Shown in pieces: positions 1-9,905 of a stretch of 40,272 nt of DNA. Below the pieces are notes generated by a model. The model did no database searches. It was not told the DNA's origin and worked only from the letters and a program-made list of their open reading frames with translations. A program made the translations under genes and the position numbers. The DNA lies in NCBI RefSeq assembly GCF_000003815.2, contig NC_049979.1:34893123-34933394 (forward strand), given 5' to 3'. The DNA is from Branchiostoma floridae (lineage: Eukaryota; Chordata; Leptocardii; Amphioxiformes; Branchiostomatidae). The first letter of the stretch is position 1. Every line of letters begins with the position of its first letter.

Positions 1-1322
1 ATCCCTTTTTGCCGACGGCCCATAGGATCTTATTTGAGATTCGAGTGTTGAGAGTATCGCACAGTATCTTGGAAATTTCCGAAGTCAAATAGTCAGGGGT
101 TGGTTGTTAGCGGTTACCGCAGTGTTCGGTTAGCGGTTATCGGTTATGCGCGAGGTGAGGCGTCATTCGAATGGTGACAAATTACAAAGTAATTTTGGGT
201 TCTCTTATCACCTTTTGCCCTCGGGCCTTGGGATCTTATTCGAGAGTCGAAAGTCGCGAGTATCGCACATTATCTTTGGAATTTCCGAAGTTAAGTGGTC
301 ACTGGTTGGTGGTTAGCGAATACCTCAGTTTTCGGTTAGCGGTTATCCCCCAGGTGAGCCTTCATTCGTATGTAGAAAAGTTACAAAGTAATTTTGGGTA
401 CTCAAATCACTTTTTACCTTTTGCCCACGGGTTTTACTATGATATTCAAGTGTTGAAAGTAACGCACATTTTGTTGGAAATTTCGGAAGTCCGATCGTAA
501 GGGGTCGCTTTTGTGCGGTTACCGAAGGGTTCGCTTAGCGGTTAGCGGTTATCCCCCAGGTGAGCCTTCATTCGTATGTAGAAAAGTTACAAAGTAATTT
601 TGGGTACTCAAATCACTTTTTACCTTTTGCCCACGGGTTTTACTATGATATTCAAGTGTTGAAAGTAACGCACATTTTGTGGAAATTTCGGAAGTCCGAT
701 CGTAAGGGGTCGCTTTTTTGCGGTTACCGAAGAGCTCGCTTAGCGGTTAGCGGTTATCCCCCAGGAGAGTCTTCGTTCGTGTGTGAAAAGTTACAAAGTA
801 ATTTTGGGTACTCAAATCACTTTTTACCATTTGCCCACGGGTTTTACTATGAGATTCAAGTGTTGAAAGTAACGCACATTTTCTTGGAAATTTCGGAAGT
901 CCGATCGTAAGGGGTCGCATTTTTGCGGTTACCGAAGGGTTCGCTTAGCGGTTAGCGGTTATCCCCCAGGTGAGCCTTCATTCGTATGTAGAAAAGTTAC
1001 AAAGTAATTTTGGGTACTCAAATCACTTTTTACCTTTTGCCTACGGGTATTACTATGATAGTCAAGTGTTGAAAGTAACGCACATTTTCTTGGAAATTTC
1101 GGAAGTCCGATCGTAAGGGGTCGCTTTTTTGCGGTTACCGAAGGGTTCGCTTAGCGGTTAGCGGTTATCCCCCAGGTGAGCCTTCATTCGTATGTAGAAA
1201 AGTTACAAAGTAATTTTGGGTACTCAAATCACTTTTTACCTTTTGCCCACGGGTTTTACTATGATATTCAAGTGTTGAAAGTAACGCACATTTTCTTGGA
1301 AATTTCGGAAGTCCGATCGTAA
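1..1322. repeat. ~205-bp tandem satellite, about six copies
   Basis: The block ATCCCCCAGGTGAGCC recurs near 345, 551, 755 (variant), 961 and 1167, a period of about 205-206 bp. The first copy and a half are more diverged than the rest, and the last copy stops cleanly near 1322. Each unit contains shorter internal repeats of the type GCGGTTAGCGGTTATC. The open frames at 171-500 and 560-910 follow the repeat and carry no recognisable domain, so I do not treat them as genes. The array runs off the left edge, so its true length is unknown. Confidence 0.9.
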
Positions 1323-2040
1323 CCCTTGTCATGCCGAGTTGCATTTCTATGGGTTTTAGCTATTTCTCGTGTACAAGTTGCATACTAATGCTCAGGGAGG
1401 TTACATTGGCCAAAAAATTGCCAGCAAGACAAGGGTTAACTAGTTATGCAAGCGCTTCAGAATATTGTAGGGCAACTAGTACTGACTAAATTAATAACCT
1501 TAAAAGATAACAGACTCAGGTATTCAACATACATGTAAGCTTTATTATACCACTTAACCAATGCGCTATTACACAACATGTAGCAGAGGTGATCTTTAAA
1601 CATTCAATTGACATTTTCAATTGTTACGTCTATGTTTTGGTGGTTTTCAGTATTCACGCATTCATACAACGTGGGCTCAGACGTTGTTACTACCGACTTG
1701 CACGTCAGAAAGTACATTCTTTGCAGCTACACGTCGAATATATATCATATCCACTGACTATTTTGGCAGAGGCTGCGTATTGTATCATAATACATTATAC
1801 TCACTGTAACACACAAACCGCATTTACATGAATTTTAGTTGTTGACACTACATCATTTGTTACATAATTTACACGATGATCAGTGATGCCTATGCATGTA
1901 TGTACGACAAATGCATGTTTGAGGCATTATACACAATTGACTACAGAAAAAGCAACCATAGGGTAACTGAAATATCGGTTAAGAATACATTTTTGCTTGA
2001 TACTAAAACTAGGACTTACCAGATAACGGTCAAAATGGCC
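1323..2040. other. Unique AT-rich sequence without a recognised gene
   Basis: No conserved coding frame, splice-bounded exon or clear inverted repeat is visible. The short frames at 1589-1831 look random. Confidence 0.5.
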
Positions 2041-2935
2041 TTATGCGCCAATTGAGAGACGTAGCCTGATTAAATCTCGCTTATAGCAGCCTATCACATC
2101 TACTTTTCGGCGGCTCCAGGAATCGTCCAAAAACCTTACGAAAACTAGATATCCAGGATTCGTACTTCCGGTGCCGTCAATCATGGTGATTGACAGTACA
2201 GAAAACATTATTATGCACGCCCATGTTTCCATATATGGGTCAACCACCTCGTGAGACCTCGACAGACTCAAGTTGCGAGAGATTAAGACCCGGAAGTGAC
2301 CGCTGCCCTCCCCATGATAGGACGTCATCTGAATGCTACTAACACGTAAATAGAATGTGACGCTACACGAAAAACAACTTCAAACACACAACACATAATA
2401 TAGTCGTGCGACTGTTATTGTCTATCGTTGTGGACAACGGTTGTCTTTAGACATGCGTTCAGAGTATTACGGGGCACCCGCGGTGCAGGATACCATTGCG
2501 GTGCGTGCGTGACCCACGGTGACCGCTTGCTCGCAAATAAAAAAAATGGCGGGAGAATTCCTTATTTTCGTCAGGCGTTCAGGCCGTTTTCTGGATATCC
2601 AGGAATCGTCCTCCTGTTCAGGCCGTTTTCTGGATATCCAGGATTCGTCCTGAGTCTGTTCAAGCCGTTTTCTGGATATCCAGGATTCGTCCTGAGCCTG
2701 TTCAAGCCGTTTGCTGGATATCCAGGAATCGTCCTCCTGTTCAATCCGTTTCCTGGATATCCAGGATTCGTCCTGAGCCTGTTCAAGCCGTTTTCTGGAT
2801 ATCCAGGAAGCGTCCTCCTGTTCAAGCCGTTTCCTGGATATCCAGGATGTGGACCAGGTCTTGTGTGACAAAGGGACGCCATCTGGATGCTATTAACACG
2901 TTACCGTGAATGTGTCGCTATACGGAAACAACAGT
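2041..2935. repeat. Minisatellite of palindromic TGGATATCCA units
   Basis: Seven tandem units of alternating 39 and 42 bp run from about 2580 to 2850. Each is centred on the palindrome CTGGATATCCAG, followed by a GATTCGTCCTGAG-like or GAATCGTCCTC-like spacer. Diverged pieces of the same unit occur at 2110-2170. A ~60-bp segment (about 2320-2380, with ACACGTAAAT) recurs at about 2870-2935 (ACACGTTACC), so the array sits between direct repeats. Both strands stay open because the unit length is a multiple of three. The GYPG-rich translations are repeat artefacts. Confidence 0.8.
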
Positions 2936-3042
2936 AACTTTATCCCATCTTGACTGCCATTTGTTAATTCATTACGCAAAAAGCATTTTGGGCCTGATAC
3001 GTAAGTAACATGTAAACATCAAAGTATCATTATCAACATTCG

Positions 3043-3142
3043 NNNNNNNNNNNNNNNNNNNNNNNNNNNNNNNNNNNNNNNNNNNNNNNNNNNNNNNNNN
3101 NNNNNNNNNNNNNNNNNNNNNNNNNNNNNNNNNNNNNNNNNN
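3043..3142. other. Assembly gap (100 N)
   Basis: Exactly 100 N, the conventional filler for a gap of unknown size. It falls between two clusters of the GGATATCC repeat, so collapsed repeat copies are the likely cause. Confidence 0.98.
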
Positions 3143-3297
3143 AACACCCGGATCACAGAATAAACTACACGATCTTCTTGCGGGGAGATACAAAGATGGC
3201 GGCTTTCTGACGAAAACAACATGCCCCCGCCCTCCGCATAGTCTCCTCCCTCGAAAACAGGAAGCTCCACCCCCACGTACACGTTCTGGATAAACAC

Positions 3298-3395
3298 CGT
3301 CGTCTATCCAGGAAACGTCCTGTTTGCGACGATTTCTGGATATCCAGAAATCGTCCTTCTGCTCAGGACGATTCCTGGATATCCAGGATTCGGCA
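3298..3395. repeat. Further GGATATCC palindromic units
   Basis: Three more units follow the gap: one near 3305 (TATCCAGGAAACGTCC), one at about 3335-3355 and one at about 3365-3390. Their extended arms pair GACGATT with AATCGTC around the GGATATCC centre. Confidence 0.75.
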
Positions 3396-4754
3396 TATTA
3401 CGAAAGTTAGATACTGACGAAAGTTGGATACAACACAGCCCGCCAAACATCCGCCGGCCCACTATCAGCTTGATAGAGAATAGCCCTTAGTCAAGGGAAC
3501 TGGGTTTTCCATATATGGATAATGTATGTAATTGCCGGGAGCCCACCAGAGCCTGGCTTTTGGTTGCTATGGACTGGGGTGGGTTGCTATGTGGTGATTG
3601 ACAGCATCACACCTCTTATCTCTAGTTGATCTCTCTGATCTGTGCCACTTGTACTGATGGTGGGAACAGAGTTCTACTATTATAAAATGATGTCTTTTTT
3701 TAACAACCGCTACACCGAAGAACTAATGTGAAAATTACCCTTCAATACATAGAATAGCATTCATTTAGGTAGATGTGCCTGTGGCATAACTTTTGATGTG
3801 CCAATCATTATAGGAGGGACATATCATGGTTCTGAGAAGTTTGACCAAGGAGGTTGACAGGCTTCAACTGTCACAACAACATGGCGCATTTTTGTGAACC
3901 AATTGTTTTTCTGCAGTTCTCTGCCTATATAGATTTAAAAAAAATGTATTTTATGCCAAGCTTTCGTTGCTGGCCACATAAAATCTCACCACCAGGCAAA
4001 ATAATAGTTCCAGGAAAGTCTGCGCTCCAAGATTCCTTCAAGTTTCTTGAAATCCCCACAACTGGCACAAGACGTTGTTTTCCTATTAAACACAAACATA
4101 TGCATGCCTCTGCTCCCATGGGTCCTTCACACAGAGAACCACAGCCCGGCACAGACAATGGGAGAGGCAACTAGCCCGCCCACCGTCTGGGTGGTGGAGA
4201 CATGCTAATATACTGGTTTCCACGGTAATGGGGGCTTGACCAAAATCCTGGCTTGCCATTGGTGTTGGTATTTTCTACAACAGTTCCCCCAGGTTATAGC
4301 TAGTGGAGCACAAACTCCGCGGGGAGGGGCCAGTTAGAGCCCTGGACAGCGGAGTTTGTGTTACACAGACTAGAGAGACGCTGTTGACAGTGAAGTCAAA
4401 TTTTCATGAAAATTAAAGTGAGCATATCCCACTGCTAGAGATGTTTATGCTGTAAGGGACTTAATTAGCACACCCCCCCCCCCCCTGCTATCTGTTCATT
4501 TGGTTAATCCTTGTGTGTTTTCACGATTATATTACGGCACCCTTGATTTTTGTTTCGCCGGGCTCCGGGTTGGATTTTTTTTACAACATCCGGGGCCCAG
4601 CCATGCCCAAAAATAGTCATGAAGCCACGGGGTGTCACAATGGGCCATGCCTAAAAGTAACAATTTAGCCGAAAGAAGAAGCCCATGAGCTGTGACATGT
4701 CAGAGCCTCGGTACAAAAAGAATGAAAATCTTCGCAAATGGTGCATTAAAATAT
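3396..4754. other. Intergenic sequence with one short hairpin
   Basis: No gene is recognised. At about 4308-4362 the arm CACAAACTCCGC is matched by GCGGAGTTTGTG across a loop of roughly 30 bp. A C-homopolymer lies near 4472-4486. The frames at 3854-4174 and 3925-4170 overlap on opposite strands and have no recognisable motif. Confidence 0.5.
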
Positions 4755-5060
4755 TCAACATGGCTTGTACATGTACGTTCTATTCATGTTTTCTTGTCGT
4801 TTCTCAGACTTGACACCGTGAACTTCGGAAAATGAATTATTACAAGCTTCATGAGTTCGACGAAGTATATCCACATGAGCTATTAAAGCACAGCTGATAT
4901 CTTGGTCAAGAGTGTCGTAAATGATGAAGATGTGATCACACATGTACAGTCTCCTTTGCTCGGCAGAGTTATCATGCGCACATAATGCAATCTGGTCAAT
5001 CCAACACATTTGATTTTCGGAATTGAAGAGATCTGCATAGTTCTCCAATTTAGTAGACAA
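4755..5060 (-). CDS. Unrecognised 101-codon open frame
   Basis: The frame runs from ATG to a stop on the minus strand. I do not recognise it. The translation has mixed composition (several Cys, His, Asp and Glu) rather than the low complexity of the repeat frames nearby, with stretches such as CAHDNSAEQRRLYMCDHIF. There is no signal peptide or membrane segment and no obvious splice sites at its ends. It may be a chance frame or a decayed fragment of a transposon or gene. Confidence that it is a real gene is low. Confidence 0.15.
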   Translation of the reverse strand: MSTKLENYADLFNSENQMCWIDQIALCAHDNSAEQRRLYMCDHIFIIYDTLDQDISCALIAHVDILRRTHEACNNSFSEVHGVKSEKRQENMNRTYMYKPC

Positions 5061-6494
5061 TCAATGCCAATGGTCTACAGCTACCGAGTGGTCTTGCTTA
5101 TTGAGAAGGTGGTCATGGTCACGAGTCTTACAAGCTTTTATTGATGTTTCTGATCACGCTGTCCGATAGGCTCTTCCAGGTACTGTTGCGTGTATGAATG
5201 TCCTGTCAGTTGAATGTGTTCTTGAGACAAGTTCGGCTAGGGCATATGTTGTCACAGATTGAGTTCCAGACCGAATCAGTAGATCCGGAGACTAGATCAT
5301 CACTGCACCTCAGTCATTTATGTTCAGTCCACCACAATTATTTCCGACCCACTTGATGCAATTCCGACTTTTGTTGCAATACTTTGAGGCCTGAAAGTCA
5401 CAGCTCATTGGTTCGCTGTTACACAAGTTTAGACTTGGCAGGATTGGCAGGATTGCTAGGATAATAGAATTGGCCTTTGGACAGTCCGTGACTGTTTCTT
5501 TGTGCTACTTCATCCACTCAATATATGACTGCTGCGCACAATTGAACTAAATTAGTTAAAGGCTGCGGATGTGAGTAATGCTATACTGATACTACCAATC
5601 ATTGGATACAACGCTATGAAGTTAAACATGTCGTTGATATTCGGTTCATGCTTTGTTTAAGTATTGTCTAGTTACTAAACCCAGACTCCAGAACAGGCAT
5701 TTGGCAGGAAACTCGTGGAGACAGGACTGACATTACGATGGCCCAGAAGTACAACGTTATTCTTTTTTTACCCTTTTGTTTGCCTTTGACCTGACCTTTG
5801 ACACGTACACGGGTACGGTGCGGTGCGCTGCAATGTACACTGCACTGCACAATTTTCACTGAAAATGAAAATTCACACAGGGAACGAAAATGCACATATA
5901 AAATGAAGATTAGATTAAAAAAAAAAAACTAAAAAAGGAAATTGTTATTCTGGGCCACCGTACAATATAAAATATGAAAACAGCACATCACCAGCCAAGA
6001 AACATGCTACTGCAAATGTCATGATAATTAAGCCCAACAAGGAGGCAAATGCCCTCCCCCCCACCCCCCCCCCCCCGTCCCCCAAGAAGGGAGCATTTGG
6101 TTTGAAATCTGCTCCTTCCCCCATTGTCTGTCATGCAGATCAAAACTACTGGCTAAACCTCTTAACCTCTCATTAATGATTTCAATATCACTACACATAT
6201 ATTACAGTGATAATGATAGTATCACTACACATATAATGATAAAACATTGAATGATTGAACATATATAACGTCATCTTGCTTAAACCTCACATATACATGC
6301 ACAGGACTGTGCTACGTTGGCGACGTCGCTGAGATGAGAATATCATGCAAAACATACAAGTATGAAAAAAACAAAGCGCACAAAGCGTAAAATGACTTAG
6401 TTTTTATCGATGAAATTTGTTGAACGCCCTGTCAAATCCCTCGGTTGCTAACGTGCCACAGTTTTATTGAGATACCCGCTATAAAGTGCTAGAA
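5061..6494. other. Intergenic sequence, no gene seen
   Basis: AT-rich sequence with homopolymers (an A-tract near 5917-5928, a C-tract near 6056-6080) and a local near-duplicate around 6186-6236 (ATCACTACACATATA occurs twice). No exon or RNA gene is recognisable. Confidence 0.5.
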
Positions 6495-6590
6495 AACAAT
6501 ACTGTAACGTTTTTGAAACTAGCACGCTGAAACTAATTTTAAAAAAAATTAGTTTCAGCGTGCTAGTTTCAAAAACGTTACAGTATTGTT
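6495..6590. repeat. Perfect 96-bp palindrome (46-bp arms, 4-bp loop)
   Basis: Arm 6495-6540 and arm 6545-6590 are exact reverse complements over 46 bases, separated by AAAA. The arms start and end with AACAATACTG and CAGTATTGTT. As RNA or single-stranded DNA this would fold into one uninterrupted hairpin. Flanking TA dinucleotides or longer target duplications are not obvious. Confidence 0.95.
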
Positions 6591-6800
6591 AGAGAAAGTA
6601 GTCACAAAGCATCACCTAAAATACATAGTACCATACAAACACGCTTAAACACAAGTGACTCGGATCAGTATGTCATGAATAGTTAATCAGATAAGTGTCC
6701 CATTGATATAGTCATAAAATTTATGATCTAAAATGTTTAGCTTTTAGTAGCTTTCTCACTGATATAAATATAATGTAACTCATCCCACTCATTTAGTGTC

Positions 6801-6945
6801 TAGTTCACCTATATCCGTTGTTTAAAAAAAGGTATTTAGGATATCAAGTCGACGGATGGTGGTTTTAAAGACTTTGCAAAATATCCATAAATACCTTGTT
6901 GTAAAAACAACAGATACAGGTTACCCTAAAGATAAAGGTGAACTA
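6801..6945. mobile_element. Short MITE, TIR TAGTTCACC...GGTGAACTA (copy 1)
   Basis: Terminal inverted repeats TAGTTCACCTATATCCGTTG and its degenerate complement bound a 145-bp non-coding element. A second member of the same family lies at 39146-39354, with the same ends and the same internal AAAAAAAGGTATTT block. It has no coding capacity and is therefore non-autonomous. Confidence 0.75.
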
Positions 6946-6969
6946 GCGTTTTATATACACATCACTTCG

Positions 6970-7288
6970 TCAGCAAAAAGATGCCTACCATCCAATTTTC
7001 CATCTTGGACTTAAATTGCTGTAAGCGTTCAGGTCAATAAGAGATTAAGTGTGAAAATAAAGAAATTAATTTTTTTTGTTATTGTTTTTCCCCCCTGATT
7101 TTGAGCACTGTCTTTGTCAGCAAAACGATGCCTGCCATCCACGAATTTTCCATCTTGGACTTAACTTGCTGTAAGCTTTCAGTTCAAGAAGAGAGTTAGA
7201 CGAGTGTGAAAATCAGAAATTCAATTTTCTTTGTTGTTTTTTTTTGTTATTGTTTTTTCCCCTGATTTTGAGCATTGTCTTTATGCTT
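6970..7288. repeat. Direct duplication, unit about 145-170 bp
   Basis: Two adjacent copies (about 6970-7112 and 7113-7288) share TCAGCAAAAAGATGCCTACC / TCAGCAAAACGATGCCTGCC, TTTTCCATCTTGGACTTAA and CCTGATTTTGAGCA blocks, with small indels between them. Confidence 0.75.
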
Positions 7289-8739
7289 AAAAACGGCCCA
7301 TTTCCGATAGTTAGTCAAATGTGTAAACACTCGGTACAAATGTTCGGTCTGGATCTCCAAGGTAAATAAAATAAAACAAAAACAGATTCTGCAAAGATTC
7401 CATCATTCTGGAGTGTCTCTATACATTGTGACGTTCACCTTAAAGTTATGAATTGCCATGTATGTAATTTAGCACTAAACACGGCGGTCGGTTGCTAGGG
7501 TATTCTTTCCCGTTGCTATGCGAGTTCGACAGAGTATCGGGTTACAAGAGGCTTACTATTTGCTAACCGTAAAATATTTCAAAATAAACAAAATGTTATG
7601 ACAAGGAAAATGTATTTAATATAAGATTAAATTCGCAATTTTTGATAGTTTGAATCTTCCCGTTCGAATTGAGATAGCTGTTTTGTTTCTATTTTGCTTC
7701 CAAATACGATTATTTTCTGTTTCAAAGAAGGCCTTCAATTTGACCATACTCTTGATTAGATGGGCCGCAAGTGCCATGGAAAATTCTCGATTTTTGTATT
7801 TTTCGTCATCTGAGAGGCAAATAAAACTTTTTGTTTTTGGGATTTTTTAATTTTTGATTTTAAGCAAAGTTACAGCCAAAAATATGCGTAAAAATGACAT
7901 TTTTCGCACTTAATTACCAATAATTCAAAATCGAAGGAATTTTTTAAAAATCCCAAAAACACAAATCTCAGGAAAACCGTTGCGGTCATTTTGAGCCGTC
8001 AATGAGTTATGTTGGACTCTTCTTGGTGGACATCTTAAACGATGTTTGCTCGCATGTCATGCCGCACGGAGAGCGGGAGGGCGTTATTGATACCGGTGTA
8101 AACAACACTTATGATACTCAGGGTCACCAACAAAAGCGCCAGTAGCTTCGTTACATATTACAGGTCCGCAACAAAGTGAAAGCATAAATGTACTGCCAAG
8201 AAAATTGCTTATATTGGTTAAAAACTATATTTTTCGCCTGATTCAAGTTAGTTGGGGGAAAAGGGCCAGAAAGCACGGTTTTACCTGCAATGACCGCAGA
8301 TGACCTAAATAGAACAAGGGTTCGGTTCGAATTACGTCAGATGGAACATCATGGAAGAAGGTTCGAATTCGGCTAGACATGGGAGGTTTTGAGCGCGTAT
8401 TTGACCACCGTGAAAGAATTATGCCATTTTGAATATTGATTATGCAAATTATGCCTTCGTAAACGTAGTTTCTTATGAAGAGAGGTAAGGTTTGCAAATG
8501 GCATTAGATTGTGCCCAAACTTGTACTTTCAAGATCTTTAATTTGGCAATCGAGGTGAAAAAGCATTGTTTCCAATAAAGGTTTAATAAAAGCTTGCTTG
8601 ATGTGTCATTTCTTTCAAATATGCAAAATAATGCCCAAGCAGCTCGACGTTATTCTCAATAGACACCATATTTGTGTAACTATCATTTTTGCAATATGAA
8701 ATAATTTCAATGGGTCGCTAGATGGTGGAGTATCGTTTC
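7289..8739. other. AT-rich intergenic sequence with an imperfect foldback
   Basis: About 7825-7860 (GTTTTTGGGATTTTTTAA) pairs imperfectly with about 7937-7970 (TTTTTTAAAAATCCCAAAAA), a possible degenerate foldback element. No gene is recognised. The sequence just left of 8740 is where the 3' UTR of the minus-strand LRR gene would lie. I saw no convincing polyadenylation signal there. Confidence 0.45.
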
Positions 8740-9132
8740 CTATGGTGTGTTAGGGGCTCCTTTTCCTGGAATCTCCCATGGCCAGTAGGTGTTAGGTGGT
8801 GTCACAAGGGGGAGTCGACTCAGGGGCTCACGCCGAGGTGTGTTGCGGGTTCCTTCTCCGAGAATCTCCCATGGCCAATAGGTGTTAGGCAGTGTGACAA
8901 GGGGGAGGGACGCACGCCGTGGTGTGTTATGTGTTAACTCCCCTGGCATCTGCCATGGCCAGTATGTGTTTGGTGGGGTGACTATTGGAAGGGGCGCACG
9001 CCGTGGTGTGTTAGGGGCTCCCTTAGTAGCTGGAATCTCCCATGGCCAGTAGGTGTTAGGTGGTGTGACAAGGGGGAGGGACGCACGCCGTGGTGTGTTA
9101 TGTGTTCCCTCCCCTGGCATCTGCCATGACCA
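8740..9132 (-). pseudogene. In-frame continuation of the LRR-gene repeat tail beyond the stop
   Basis: Immediately after the TAA at 9133-9135 the same frame stays open for another 130 codons, to a TAG at 8740-8742. It encodes about four to five more 28/29-residue units (NTYWPWEIP..., NTYWPWQMP...). A single base change turned the Tyr codon TAC of an NTYWPW unit into TAA. This stretch is therefore either recently lost coding sequence, coding in other alleles, or translated by readthrough. The unit before the final stop is shortened and contains a REPLSRLPLV variant. Confidence 0.7.
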
Positions 9133-9905
9133 TTATGTGTTTGGTGGGGTGACTATTGGAAGGGGCGCACGCCGTGGTGTGTTAGGGGCTCCCTCAGTAG
9201 CTGGAATCTCCCATGGCCAGTAGGTGTTAGGTGGTGTGACAAGAGGGAGGGACGCACGCCGTGGTGTGTTATGTGTTCCCTCCCCTGGCATCTGCCATGG
9301 CCAGTATGTGTTTGGTGGGGTGACTATTGGAAGGGGCGCACGCCGTGGTGTGTTAGGGGCTCCCTCAGTAGCTGGAATCTCCCATGGCCAGTAGGTGTTA
9401 GGTGGTGTGACAAGAGGGAGGGACGCACGCCGTGGTGTGTTATGTGTTCCCTCCCCTGGCATCTGCCATGGCCAGTAGGTGTTTGGTGGGGTGACTATTG
9501 GAAGGGACGCACGCCGTGATGTGTTATGTGTTCCCTCCCCTGGCATCTGCCATGGCCAGTAGGTGTTAGGTGGGGTGACTTTTGGAAGGGACGCGCGCCG
9601 TGGTGTGTTATGTGTTCCCTCCCCTGGCATCTCCCATGGCCAGTAGGTGTTAGGCAGTGTGACTATTGGAAGGGACGCGCGCCGTGGTGTGTTACGGGTT
9701 CCCTCAGCTGGAATCTCCCATGGCCAGTAAGTGTTAGGTGGTGTGACAAGAGGGAGAGCCGCACGCCGTTGTGTGTTATGTGTTCCCTCCCCTGGCATCT
9801 GCCATGGCCAGTAGGTGTTCGTTAGTGTGACAAGAGGGAGGGACGCACGCCGTGGTGTGTTACGGGTTCCCCCAGGTATCTCCCATGGCCAGTAGGTGTT
9901 CGGTA
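8740..9905 (-). repeat. 84/87-bp coding minisatellite, about 14 units
   Basis: Tandem units encode NTPRRASLPLVTPP + NTYWPW(E/Q)(I/M)P + a GEGTH or ATEGAP linker. GEGTH-type units are 28 codons and ATEGAP-type units are 29. Nine complete units lie before the stop at 9133, one is broken by it, and about four follow. Toward the low-coordinate end 28- and 29-codon types alternate, which suggests expansion in two-unit blocks. Nearly all length differences are multiples of three, so the frame has been maintained. Confidence 0.92.

Noticed and set aside
2428-2882. Long overlapping open frames on both strands rich in GYPG / WISRKR
   Set aside because: They arise because the minisatellite unit length is a multiple of three and lacks stops. 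There is no start context, domain or splice signal.
9271-9825. Plus-strand Trp-rich frames (SLPWHLPWPVGV repeats)
   Set aside because: Antisense shadow of the LRR-tail repeats, which are clearly coding on the minus strand as part of a membrane receptor.
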